From positions 452,501 to 516,500 of the forward strand of contig NC_012034.1 in assembly GCF_000022325.1 (NCBI RefSeq): a stretch of 64,000 nt of DNA, given 5' to 3'. Both the position numbers and the translations under genes were made by a program. The notes under the pieces are model-generated. The model worked only from the letters and a program-made list of their open reading frames with translations. It searched no databases and was not told where the DNA came from. This DNA is from Caldicellulosiruptor bescii DSM 6725. Lineage in GTDB: Bacteria > Bacillota > Thermoanaerobacteria > Caldicellulosiruptorales > Caldicellulosiruptoraceae. Within the stretch, counting starts at the first letter, position 1; the number at the start of each line of letters is the position of its first letter. Positions 1 to 10,529 of the stretch are shown here, piece by piece.

Positions 1-2448
<2,448 letters not shown>

Positions 2449-2520
2449 AGATTAGCTTTCTCCCTATTCACTTGCGAGGCTGCTTAAAAAGCTGCTGAAG
2501 AAAATGAATAAGCTGACAAA

Positions 2521-2637
<117 letters not shown>

Positions 2638-2785
2638 TTTTTATTTTTGTGTATATGTGTTAAATGTTTAACAATGCACGTAAAAAAGTTTGGGCTTACC
2701 AAATGGCAGGTCTTACAAATTGCAAGAGGTTTTTAAAAAGAACTGAGCTTAAATGTGTTTGGTCTATCTTAACTTGTTGTGTATT

Positions 2786-2945
2786 TTAAAAAGTAAAATT
2801 CTCACTTGGTACTGCTACCTTTTCAAGGATTTCATTTATCACGTCTGACGGCTTTGTGTTATTGACTGTATATTTTTTAATAAGAATTATGCCCTCTCTA
2901 TAATTTTCATGGAATCAATTGTTTCTTAAAACTTCCAGCTAAAAA
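2786..2945 (-). pseudogene. Possible degraded ORF remnant between 5S rRNA and the sugar locus
   Basis: Reading the minus strand, one frame is open for about 40 codons and ends at a stop at 2788-2786. The peptide is protein-like (ENYREGIILIKKY, then PSDVINEILEKV, ending SENFTF). An in-frame TGA interrupts it just upstream, so no full gene is present. I do not recognise the family. The rest of 2648-3000 shows nothing beyond AT-rich sequence and the promoter described next. Low confidence: it could be chance coding. Confidence 0.25.
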
Positions 2946-3003
2946 GTTTCTCATTACAGTTCAAGTAGTCTTCTTAGAAAAACGAAAATAATCGAAAACG
3001 ATA

Positions 3004-3032
3004 TTGAAAACAATTCGAAAAACTTTTATAAT
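3004..3032 (+). promoter_or_regulatory. Promoter of the pgmB-phosphorylase operon with LacI-type operator
   Basis: TTGAAA (3004-3009), a 17-bp spacer and TATAAT (3027-3032), 40 bp before the gene start. The spacer contains TTGAAAACAATTCGAAAA (3005-3022), which matches the motif seen at 6079 and 6212. Further cgaaaa repeats lie just upstream (2983-3000). Overlap of operator and spacer suggests repression by the LacI-family protein encoded at 9439. Confidence 0.7.
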
Positions 3033-3071
3033 AATCTTATACAACAATCACAGCAAAGGGGTTTACTTTTC

Positions 3072-3743
3072 ATGGGAAAAATCAAAGCAGCTATTTTTGA
3101 CATGGATGGTGTTTTAACAGATACTGTAAAGTTACATTTCAAAGCATGGAAGAAGATGTTTGAAAGCCACGGTTATAAATTTGAATATGAAGATTACAAA
3201 TGGAAGGTTGACGGAAAACCAAGAATAGATGGAATAAGAAGTATTGCATATGATATGCCAGAAGATAAGTTAATAGAAATGGCAGAGGAAAAACAGAAGA
3301 TTTTTTTGGAATTTGTTGAACAAGAAAATTTAGAAGCTTTTGAAGATAGTATATGGCTTTTAAATCATTTGAAGCAAAACGATATAAAACTTGCAGTTGC
3401 TTCTTCGAGCAAAAATACCACTAAAATTTTGACCAAAATAGGAATTTACAATATGTTTGATACAATTGTAACAGGGTATGATTTCAAAAAAGGAAAACCT
3501 GACCCTGAAATATTTCTAACTGCTGCACAAAGACTAAACGTAAATCCCAAAGAGTGCGTTGTGTTTGAAGATGCCATAGATGGTGTTAAGGCAGGTATTC
3601 GTGCGGGGATGCTTACAATTGGTGTCTGTAGAGATGGTCAATTTGATAGGCTCAAAGAAGCTCATTACGTGGTTGATAGATTAGATAAGATTAGTTTAGA
3701 ACTTCTTGAAAATCTTCATGAAAAACTTTTCAAAAAAGTTTAG
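3072..3743 (+). CDS. pgmB: Beta-phosphoglucomutase (HAD superfamily)
   Basis: 223 aa, the normal length for the beta-PGM family. HAD motif I is DMDGVLTD, with predicted nucleophile Asp10 and acid/base Asp12. Motif II lies at AVASSSKN, the motif III lysine at KKGKPDPE and motif IV at FEDAIDG. The family interconverts beta-glucose-1-phosphate and glucose-6-phosphate in the cytoplasm. That role fits directly with the inverting GH65 phosphorylase immediately downstream, which would release beta-glucose-1-phosphate. It is the first gene of the operon, with an AAAGGGG ribosome site about 10 bases before ATG. Substrate assignment rests on family and neighbourhood; motifs alone cannot exclude another sugar-phosphate mutase or phosphatase. 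Confidence 0.9.
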   Translation: MGKIKAAIFDMDGVLTDTVKLHFKAWKKMFESHGYKFEYEDYKWKVDGKPRIDGIRSIAYDMPEDKLIEMAEEKQKIFLEFVEQENLEAFEDSIWLLNHLKQNDIKLAVASSSKNTTKILTKIGIYNMFDTIVTGYDFKKGKPDPEIFLTAAQRLNVNPKECVVFEDAIDGVKAGIRAGMLTIGVCRDGQFDRLKEAHYVVDRLDKISLELLENLHEKLFKKV

Positions 3744-3756
3744 GAGGTTTTTGATA

Positions 3757-6024
3757 ATGAAACTTTCAGAAAAAAACTGGCTGATTGAACAGGAAAGTTT
3801 TGGAGTTTCACATAAACATGAAACCTGTTTTGCTCTTACAAATGGGTATATAGGAATAAGGGGAATCAATGAAGAGGTTTTTTGTGATGAGATACCAGGA
3901 ACTTTCATAGCAGGTGTATTTGACAAAGACACAGCTCAGGTTACAGAACTTGTGAATTTGCCAAATCCAATAGGTCTTAGGATATATATAAATAGAGAAT
4001 TTCTAAATCCTTTAAAATGTGAAGTGCTTGAGTTTAGAAGAATTTTAGACTTAAAACAGGGACTGCTTTTCCGAAAATTGAGACTAAAAGATGAAAAGGG
4101 TAGAGTTACATCAATAGAAGGATTCCGATTTGTCAGCATGAAAAATAAAAATCTTATTGTTCAAAAGTACAATGTGGTTTGCGAAAACTACTCAGCGGTT
4201 TTAAATGTAGAAAGTTTTATCGATGCCAATACCATGAACTCCAAGGATATTCCAAACGATAGAGTAAAACATTATGAAGTAGAAGATAAAAAGGATTGCA
4301 AAAGCTGTATATTCCTTAGTATTACAACAAAGGATAAAAGATACAAAGTGGGAATAGCAAGTTCTACAGAGGTTTTATTAGATAGCCAGAAATGTTATTT
4401 TAATAGATTTGTAAAAGATTTAGGAAGCGTTATTACCGAAAACCTTGAGGTTGAGGCGAAAGAAGGAAAAAGTTATGAGATTGTAAAGCTGAGTGTATTG
4501 GTGTCCTCGAGAGAAAACGTTGAGGATATTTTTAAAAGTTCTATAAGCAAGCTTGAAAGAGCAAAAGAATTAGGTGTTGAGAGGCTGCTTTCTGAGCATA
4601 TAGAAGAGTATGACAAGCTTTGGGATGCTGCCAAGGTTGAGGTAATTGGTGATGAGGTTGCAGATAGAAGTCTTAAATTTAATGTTTTCCATCTACTTAG
4701 TATGGCAAATCCAGAAGATGAACATGTGAGCCTTGGTGCAAAAGGCCTTCATGGTGAAGGCTACAAAGGACATGTTTTTTGGGATACAGAGATATTTATG
4801 CTCCCGTTTTACATTTACACAAATCCAAAAGCTGCAAGGTCAATGCTGATGTACAGGTACAATCTTTTGGACGCTGCAAGGGAGAACGCAAAGAAAAATG
4901 GATACAAAGGTGCGCAGTTCCCCTGGGAGTCTGCAGACACCGGTCAAGAGGAGACGCCAAAGTGGGGGTATGATTATCTTGGCAAACCTGTTCGGATATG
5001 GACAGGGGATATAGAATATCATATCTCATCAGATATAGCCTTTGCAGTTTTAGAGTATGTGCGTGCAACAGATGATATAGAGTTTCTTTTAAACTATGGT
5101 GTGGAAATTGTGATTGAAACAGCAAGGTTTTGGGCTTCTATTTGTAAATACAATGAAGAAAAGGATAGATATGAAATAAATGATGTGATAGGTCCGGATG
5201 AGTTCCATGAACATTGCAACAACAATGCTTACACCAATTATCTTGCAAAGTGGAACTTGGAGAAGGCCTTTGAACTTTTCACACGCTTAGAGGAAAATTA
5301 CCCCAGCCATTTTGAAAGGTTAGTAAAAAAAATAAACTTATCAGAAGATGAACCTTTGAACTGGCTAAAAGTTGCATCAAAGATTTATATTCCATACCAT
5401 CCTGAAACAAAGCTAATTGAACAGTTTGAAGGATATTTTAGTCTTAAAGATTTTGTTATTAAAGAATACGACAGCAACAATATGCCAGTCTGGCCAGAAG
5501 GTGTTGAGCTTGACAAGCTAAATAGCTATCAGCTCATTAAACAGGCAGACGTTGTGATGCTTTTGTATTTGCTTGGCGACCAGTTTGATGAAGAGGTTAT
5601 GAAAATAAACTATGATTACTATGAAAAAAGGACAATGCACAAATCGTCTTTGAGCCCGAGTATCTATGCTTTGATGGGAGTAAGAGTGGGTGAGACAAAA
5701 AGAGCATATATAAATTTTATGCGTACCGCTTTGACAGACATTGAAGACAATCAAGGCAACACAGCTTTGGGGATACACGCTGCGTCTTTGGGCGGCACAT
5801 GGCAAGCTTTGATATTTGGTTTTGGAGGTTTAAAAGTGGAAAAAGATGATGTTCTATCTGTCAATCCGTGGCTTCCTGAAAAATGGGAAGCTTTGAAATT
5901 TAGCATCTGGTGGAAAGGAAACTTGCTGGATTTTGTCATAACCCAGGAAAATGTTGAAATCAGAAAAAGAGTGAACAAGAGCAAAGTGAAAATCATGATA
6001 AAAGATAAAGAAATGGTCTTATAG
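3757..6024 (+). CDS. GH65 disaccharide phosphorylase, kojibiose-phosphorylase-like
   Basis: 755 aa from ATG 3757, chosen because AGGAGG (3742-3747) sits 9 bases upstream; the frame is open further 5' but overlaps pgmB. It has the GH65 layout: N-terminal beta-sandwich (about 1-260), linker, (alpha/alpha)6 barrel and a small C-terminal beta domain. The predicted general acid is Glu482 in GPDEFHEH, followed by NNNAYTNY. HKSSLSPS matches the phosphate-binding segment. WTGDIEYHISSDIAF and the DEFHEH loop resemble kojibiose phosphorylases rather than maltose or trehalose enzymes. Reaction: phosphorolysis of an alpha-glucobiose to glucose and beta-glucose-1-phosphate, which pgmB would consume. Linkage specificity (kojibiose versus nigerose or another) is an inference from this loop. 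Confidence 0.85.
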   Translation: MKLSEKNWLIEQESFGVSHKHETCFALTNGYIGIRGINEEVFCDEIPGTFIAGVFDKDTAQVTELVNLPNPIGLRIYINREFLNPLKCEVLEFRRILDLKQGLLFRKLRLKDEKGRVTSIEGFRFVSMKNKNLIVQKYNVVCENYSAVLNVESFIDANTMNSKDIPNDRVKHYEVEDKKDCKSCIFLSITTKDKRYKVGIASSTEVLLDSQKCYFNRFVKDLGSVITENLEVEAKEGKSYEIVKLSVLVSSRENVEDIFKSSISKLERAKELGVERLLSEHIEEYDKLWDAAKVEVIGDEVADRSLKFNVFHLLSMANPEDEHVSLGAKGLHGEGYKGHVFWDTEIFMLPFYIYTNPKAARSMLMYRYNLLDAARENAKKNGYKGAQFPWESADTGQEETPKWGYDYLGKPVRIWTGDIEYHISSDIAFAVLEYVRATDDIEFLLNYGVEIVIETARFWASICKYNEEKDRYEINDVIGPDEFHEHCNNNAYTNYLAKWNLEKAFELFTRLEENYPSHFERLVKKINLSEDEPLNWLKVASKIYIPYHPETKLIEQFEGYFSLKDFVIKEYDSNNMPVWPEGVELDKLNSYQLIKQADVVMLLYLLGDQFDEEVMKINYDYYEKRTMHKSSLSPSIYALMGVRVGETKRAYINFMRTALTDIEDNQGNTALGIHAASLGGTWQALIFGFGGLKVEKDDVLSVNPWLPEKWEALKFSIWWKGNLLDFVITQENVEIRKRVNKSKVKIMIKDKEMVL

Positions 6025-6038
6025 CCTTTTGACTTGGA

Positions 6039-6078
6039 ACTCCCTGTGGGAAAAAATTTTCACAGGGAGTTTGATTTT
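6039..6078 (+). terminator. Rho-independent terminator after the phosphorylase gene
   Basis: Perfect 11-bp inverted repeat AACTCCCTGTG / CACAGGGAGTT (6039-6049 and 6061-6071), followed by ttgatttt. It separates the pgmB-phosphorylase unit from the transporter promoter. Confidence 0.8.
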
Positions 6079-6098
6079 ACGAAAACATTTCGAAAAAA
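6079..6098 (+). promoter_or_regulatory. LacI-type operator-like site
   Basis: ACGAAAACATTTCGAAAA (6079-6096) is the clearest copy of the motif shared with 3005, 6212 and 9403. It lies about 80-100 bp upstream of the transporter -35 box, suggesting a distal operator able to loop to the site at 6212. Confidence 0.55.
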
Positions 6099-6175
6099 GT
6101 TTGAAAGCTTGAAATATATAAGACAGCATTACTTATACTTAATAAACAAAATCTAAAAATTAATTAAAAAACCTA

Positions 6176-6229
6176 TAGACAAAATTACTAACTTGTTGTA
6201 TAATAAAATCATCGAAAACATTTCCGAAA
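6176..6229 (+). promoter_or_regulatory. Promoter and operator of the sugar ABC transporter genes
   Basis: TAGACA (6176-6181), 17-bp spacer and TATAAT (6199-6204), followed at 6212-6229 by TCGAAAACATTTCCGAAA, placed where a repressor would block initiation. The ribosome site AAAGGAGGT lies at 6242-6250. Confidence 0.7.
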
Positions 6230-6257
6230 TATTTAATTCAAAAAGGAGGTTTGTTTG

Positions 6258-7484
6258 ATGAAAAAATTTCTAACAATTTTATTAACGTTAATTTTCCTAC
6301 TTTCCTTGGTTGCAGGAATGGGTGCTGCGCAAAAAGATGTTTTTGCCACTTCCAAGATAACTTTAAAGCTGGGTGCGTGGGCATCTTCTCCTGCTGAGAA
6401 GAAGATTGTTCAAAACCAAATCGCAGCCTTCAAAAAGCTCTATCCCAATGTCGATATTAAATTAGTTGAAATTGTCGGTGATTATAATCAAAAAATGCAG
6501 CTTCTCATGGCATCTAAAACAGAACCAGATATCTTTTACATGGATTCAATGCCAGCTTGGCAGTACATTGCAAAGAATGTCTTAGAGCCGTTTGACAGCT
6601 GGATGAAAAAGTACAATGTCAAAACAATTGGTTATGAGTCATCACTTCTCCAGCCATTCATATACAAAGGAAAAGTGTATGGACTTCCAAAAGACTACAA
6701 TACATTAGTTTTGTTCTACAACAAAGAGATGTTCAAACAAGCAGGTCTTACGCAGCCACCAAAGACATGGCAGGAGTTGAAAGAGTATGCTAAGAAACTT
6801 ACAACAGACAAGGTTGTAGGTCTTACAATGAACCTTGAGCTTGCAAGAATTCAACCTTTTGCATACCAAAACGGTGGTAAAGTATTTGACGGTAGTAAGC
6901 CAGTCTTTACCGACCCGAAAGCCTTGGAAGGCTTAAAATTTGCACTTGACCTTTTCAAAGAAGGAATATGCAAAACACCAAAAGATTTAGGTGCTGGCTG
7001 GGTTGGGGATGCATTTGCTGACAAGAAAGCTGCTATGACAATTGAAGGCGGCTGGATGATTCCATTCTTAAACGACAGAAAGATACCAAAAGATCAATAT
7101 GGAATTGCAGAACTTCCTGCAGGACCTGCTGGTAAGTCAACAATGGCATTCACCGTTGCATATGTAATGAGTAAAAATTCTAAGCACAAACCTGAAGCGT
7201 TCAAACTTATAAGATTCTTAACTGGAGAAGGCGGACAAAAGTATGTGGTTGAAGCAGGCTTAGCACTTCCTTCATTAAAGAGCGCAGGTGTAAACTTTGC
7301 TAAAACTTATCCAGAGAGAAAAGCGCTTGTTGATGGTGCAAAATATGCACAGGTCTACTTCTATGGTCTGGATGGCACAAAAGTTGTGGATGTCTTCAAC
7401 AAAGCATTTGAAGACTATGTAATTGGCAAAAAGTATGACCTTAAGAAGAACATTGAGGAAAGAGTAAAGCAAATCATGAAGTAA
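6258..7484 (+). CDS. Sugar ABC transporter substrate-binding protein
   Basis: 408 aa from ATG 6258 (GGAGG 8 bases upstream; an in-frame TTG at 6255 is less likely). Residues 1-25 form a hydrophobic signal sequence. The mature part has the cluster-B extracellular sugar-binding fold, with the family-typical DIFYMDSMPAWQYI, YGLPKDYNTLVLFYNKEMF, PPKTWQELKEYAKKL and MTIEGGWMIPF stretches. It should capture the disaccharide outside the membrane and deliver it to the permeases encoded next. Oddity: no lipobox cysteine is visible at the signal cleavage region, although Gram-positive binding proteins are usually lipid-anchored. The substrate, probably an alpha-glucobiose or oligosaccharide, is inferred from the phosphorylase neighbour. 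Confidence 0.9.
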   Translation: MKKFLTILLTLIFLLSLVAGMGAAQKDVFATSKITLKLGAWASSPAEKKIVQNQIAAFKKLYPNVDIKLVEIVGDYNQKMQLLMASKTEPDIFYMDSMPAWQYIAKNVLEPFDSWMKKYNVKTIGYESSLLQPFIYKGKVYGLPKDYNTLVLFYNKEMFKQAGLTQPPKTWQELKEYAKKLTTDKVVGLTMNLELARIQPFAYQNGGKVFDGSKPVFTDPKALEGLKFALDLFKEGICKTPKDLGAGWVGDAFADKKAAMTIEGGWMIPFLNDRKIPKDQYGIAELPAGPAGKSTMAFTVAYVMSKNSKHKPEAFKLIRFLTGEGGQKYVVEAGLALPSLKSAGVNFAKTYPERKALVDGAKYAQVYFYGLDGTKVVDVFNKAFEDYVIGKKYDLKKNIEERVKQIMK

Positions 7485-7508
7485 AATAGAAGATACTACC
7501 TGGAAAAT

Positions 7509-7540
7509 AATCAAGGCAGGTAAAAAAGCCTGCCTTGATT
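7509..7540 (+). terminator. Intercistronic hairpin between binding protein and permease genes
   Basis: Perfect 12-bp inverted repeat AATCAAGGCAGG / CCTGCCTTGATT with an 8-base loop. Only a short T run follows. In such operons a hairpin here usually gives partial termination or stabilises the binding-protein mRNA, so that protein exceeds the permeases. Confidence 0.7.
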
Positions 7541-7583
7541 TATAAGAATATAACTGTAAGTTATAGGGGGATGTGAATAAAAA

Positions 7584-8471
7584 ATGAGAAACAGAACAAA
7601 AACGCAAGAATACTTAACAGCTTTTGTCATGCTGCTTCCTTATATACTGTCTTTTTGTGTATTTTTTGCTTACCCGCTTATAAAGGCTTTTATGATAAGT
7701 TTTCAGAACTTTTCATTCTTAGGAGATGCTCCACCTAAATTTGTAGGCCTTGCTAACTATAAAGAGGCGCTGACAAACAAGATGTTTTTAGATTCTATTC
7801 TTAACACACTTTATTATTCGGTATTAGTTGTTCCTACTCAGCTTATTATTGCTCTCATTTTAGCTGTGATAGTAAATGACAAGGTGAAATTCAAGGAGTT
7901 TTTCAGAACAACATATTATCTTCCCACGGTTACATCACCTGTAGCAGTATCGATTATATTTCTGTTTTTGTACAAAACAGATGGGCTTGTGAATCAGATT
8001 TTAAGTCATATTGGGATTACTCCTCGAAATTGGTTCAATGAACCTTCTTTTGTGATGCCCGCAATTGTGAGTGTTGCTGTTTGGGGGTCTGTAGGGTTTT
8101 ATATGGTTACATTTTTGTCTGGACTTTCAACAATTCCAGACCAGCTTTATGAAGCAGCAGAAGTTGAAGGTGCAGGAGAATTTATTAAGCTTATTAAAAT
8201 CACAATACCTCTTTTAAAACCGATGATATTTTTCAACACAGTTGTATCTTTTATTAGCACTCTCCAGATGTTTGATTTGTCATACATTATAGGCGGTTCT
8301 GATGGTGGTCCCATGGGAAAAGCAATGACAATGGTTGTGATGATATACAGAACAGCTTTTAAAGAGTTCAACATGGGTGTTGCTTCAGCAATGGCGTTTG
8401 TTGTGTTTGGGATTATCTTTGTATTGACATTAATTCAGCGAAAATTTTTTGGCGAGGAAATGTCATATTAA
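7584..8471 (+). CDS. Sugar ABC transporter permease (MalF-type)
   Basis: 295 aa with about six hydrophobic segments, the first near residues 12-35. The EAA loop that contacts the ATPase reads YEAAEVEGAGEFIKLIKI and continues into IPLL. The family is the MalF/UgpA-like inner-membrane permease. It pairs with the product of the following gene, with which it forms the channel for the sugar captured by the binding protein. A GGGGG ribosome site lies 9 bases before ATG. No ATP-binding subunit is encoded here, so a shared MsmX-type ATPase from elsewhere is inferred. Confidence 0.92.
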   Translation: MRNRTKTQEYLTAFVMLLPYILSFCVFFAYPLIKAFMISFQNFSFLGDAPPKFVGLANYKEALTNKMFLDSILNTLYYSVLVVPTQLIIALILAVIVNDKVKFKEFFRTTYYLPTVTSPVAVSIIFLFLYKTDGLVNQILSHIGITPRNWFNEPSFVMPAIVSVAVWGSVGFYMVTFLSGLSTIPDQLYEAAEVEGAGEFIKLIKITIPLLKPMIFFNTVVSFISTLQMFDLSYIIGGSDGGPMGKAMTMVVMIYRTAFKEFNMGVASAMAFVVFGIIFVLTLIQRKFFGEEMSY

Positions 8472-8514
8472 GTAATAATTTTTCTGGATTATCAAAAAAG
8501 GAGATGAGAAAAAG

Positions 8515-9348
8515 GTGTGGAAGAAGGAAAATACCTATGGGATTGGAGTCAAAATAGTGCTATATACGATCTGCATTTTATGGGCGCTGATAACCTTGGT
8601 ACCATACCTTATTGCTGTTATAACTTCTTTAAAACCTGTAGAAGATGTGACAAAATTCTCGGTTGACTTTGGAAAGCTGAGCTTTAGTAGCTATAAATAC
8701 ATCACGACAGAGTTTCCGTTTATGAGATGGCTTTTTAACAGCTTTGTGGTTGCAGTGGCTGTGACAGCTGGTAATCTGCTTTTCAATTCCATGGCAGCAT
8801 ATGCTCTTGCAAGGCTAAGTTTCCCATTTAAGAAGGTTGTTTTTTACATTATCATAGGTACAATGATGATACCTGGGCAGGTACTCTTGATTCCTATTTA
8901 CCTTATTCTAAACAAACTTGGCTGGATTGATTCATACAAAGGACTAATCATTCCATGGCTTGTGAGTGCATTCTATATATTTTTCATGCGCCAGTACTTT
9001 TTGACAATTCCTAAGGATTTAGAAGAAGCTGCATTGATTGATGGACTGTCGCGGTTTGGTATATTCTTCAAGATATTTTTGCCACTATCATTGCCGGCTT
9101 TGGCAACTCAGGCTATATTCATATTTGTAGGCAACTGGAACAGTTTCATGTGGCCAAGCATAATAGCTTCGTCTGAAGAGCTGTATACCCTGCCGGTAGG
9201 CCTTAACTCGTTTTACGGTCAGTATTATCAATTTTGGAACCAGGTTTTAGCAGGAGCAATTCTTCTTTCTTTACCAACCATAATAGTTTTCGTAGCATTT
9301 CAGAAATATTTCGTCAGGGGAATAGTTACAACAGGGCTTAAAGAGTAA
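8515..9348 (+). CDS. Sugar ABC transporter permease (MalG-type)
   Basis: 277 aa starting at GTG 8515, with AAAAAGGAG upstream; the nearby ATG at 8504 is out of frame. It has about six membrane segments and an EAA loop reading EEAALIDGLSRFGIFFKI followed by FLPL, typical of MalG/AraQ permeases. The terminal RGIVTTGLKE is a standard ending for the family. It forms the second half of the transmembrane channel with the upstream permease. It ends about 50 bp before the promoter of the LacI-family regulator, so the regulator may be read both from its own promoter and from the operon. Confidence 0.92.
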   Translation: MWKKENTYGIGVKIVLYTICILWALITLVPYLIAVITSLKPVEDVTKFSVDFGKLSFSSYKYITTEFPFMRWLFNSFVVAVAVTAGNLLFNSMAAYALARLSFPFKKVVFYIIIGTMMIPGQVLLIPIYLILNKLGWIDSYKGLIIPWLVSAFYIFFMRQYFLTIPKDLEEAALIDGLSRFGIFFKIFLPLSLPALATQAIFIFVGNWNSFMWPSIIASSEELYTLPVGLNSFYGQYYQFWNQVLAGAILLSLPTIIVFVAFQKYFVRGIVTTGLKE

Positions 9349-9356
9349 TAAAAATG

Positions 9357-9420
9357 TTGAAACAGATGGCAAAGAAAGTGTATAATTATTTTCAAGGTTT
9401 TAGTGAAACATTTCAAAAAT
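9357..9420 (+). promoter_or_regulatory. Promoter of the LacI-family regulator with autoregulatory site
   Basis: TTGAAA (9357-9362), 18-bp spacer and TATAAT (9381-9386). GTGAAACATTTCAAAAAT (9403-9420) follows in the start region. It matches the operator motif at 3005/6079/6212 except that both CG steps are altered, which suggests weaker autoregulation. Confidence 0.55.
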
Positions 9421-9438
9421 AAGAGGGAGACACGAAAA

Positions 9439-10458
9439 ATGAGGAAGAACAAGAATGTGACCATAAAAGATATTGCAAAAGCTTTGGGACTGTCGCCAAG
9501 CACTGTTTCAAGGGCGCTCAATAATTACTCAGATATAAGCCCGGAGACAAGAGATAAGGTAATAGAGATGGCCAAAAAACTAAACTACACACCAAACATC
9601 TTTGCAAAAAGCCTTGTCACAAACAAGACAAAAAGAGTCGGACTGTTCATTGAAGACATGGAGAGGGAAGGCATATACGGTGTTTTTTATTATGAGATAC
9701 TTATAAGTTTCAGGAAAGCTGCAATGGACAATGGTTATGAGGTTGTTTTGCTCTCAACATCTTCAGAGGAACAAAAAAGAATCTCTTTTGATGCGGTTAT
9801 GCAGGAAAAAGGACTTGAAGGTGCATTTATCATGGGACTCAAAATGGATGATGAGTATCTGAATGAAATACAAAAAAGTACCTATCCTGTTGTTTTGCTT
9901 GACATTCCAATAAAAAACTCAAATGTAGGTTATGTGACAACAAACAATCTAAAAGGTGCACAGCTTGCAACAGAACACTTGATTAACCTTGGACACAAAA
10001 AAATAGGGTTTTTGAATGGTCACAAAAAAGCATATGTCAGCCAAGAAAGATTAAACGGTTATATATTGGCACTGAGCAAAAACGGACTTCAGGTTGACAG
10101 TGAACTTATTTATGAAGGTGATTTTACAGAGGCAAGCGGGTTTAAGGCAGCAGACTATTTTGTCCAGAAAGGTGTCACAGCAGTTTTTGCTGCATCAGAC
10201 ATGATGGCAATCGGTCTTATAAAAAGATTAAAGGAACTTGGTGTGGATGTGCCTAAAAAAGTTTCGGTTGTGGGATTTGACGATATATCCTTGGCACGTT
10301 ACATCACCCCCACTCTTACAACAATAAGACAGAACAAGAGTGAGATGGGCAAATCAGCCTTTTACTTGCTTTTGAACCTGATTTCAAAGCAGCCAATAAA
10401 CCACATTATTTTAGAGCCAGAGCTTGTAAAAAGAGAATCAACAGCAAGGCTGCGCTAA
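9439..10458 (+). CDS. LacI/GalR-family transcriptional regulator
   Basis: 339 aa from ATG 9439 (AGAGGGAG upstream; an in-frame ATG at 9403 overlaps the predicted operator and is less likely). The N-terminal helix-turn-helix reads TIKDIAKALGLSPSTVSRAL, followed by the hinge region and a periplasmic-binding-like effector domain (about 60-339) ending VKRESTARL. The family represses carbohydrate operons and releases DNA on binding a sugar. Four similar motifs of the form yGAAAACAttTCGAAA lie at the pgmB promoter, before and inside the transporter promoter, and at its own promoter, so it probably controls the whole locus. The effector is unknown. Confidence 0.9.
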   Translation: MRKNKNVTIKDIAKALGLSPSTVSRALNNYSDISPETRDKVIEMAKKLNYTPNIFAKSLVTNKTKRVGLFIEDMEREGIYGVFYYEILISFRKAAMDNGYEVVLLSTSSEEQKRISFDAVMQEKGLEGAFIMGLKMDDEYLNEIQKSTYPVVLLDIPIKNSNVGYVTTNNLKGAQLATEHLINLGHKKIGFLNGHKKAYVSQERLNGYILALSKNGLQVDSELIYEGDFTEASGFKAADYFVQKGVTAVFAASDMMAIGLIKRLKELGVDVPKKVSVVGFDDISLARYITPTLTTIRQNKSEMGKSAFYLLLNLISKQPINHIILEPELVKRESTARLR

Positions 10459-10485
10459 ATATCTTTTTGTAAGCTCAACAAAAAC

Positions 10486-10525
10486 GGCTGTGAGGAGAAA
10501 ACACAAATCTTCTCACAGCCTTTAA
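10486..10525. terminator. Bidirectional terminator between lacI-type gene and second phosphorylase
   Basis: Inverted repeat GGCTGTGAGgAG / CTtCTCACAGCC (10486-10497 and 10509-10520) with an A-rich and a T-rich flank. It serves the two convergent genes that end at 10458 and 10530. Confidence 0.75.
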
Positions 10526-10529
10526 AATT

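Noticed and set aside
7509-7540. Hairpin as a full terminator that would split the transporter operon
   Set aside because: The T tail is weak and no promoter is visible before the first permease, so partial termination or mRNA stabilisation is more likely.
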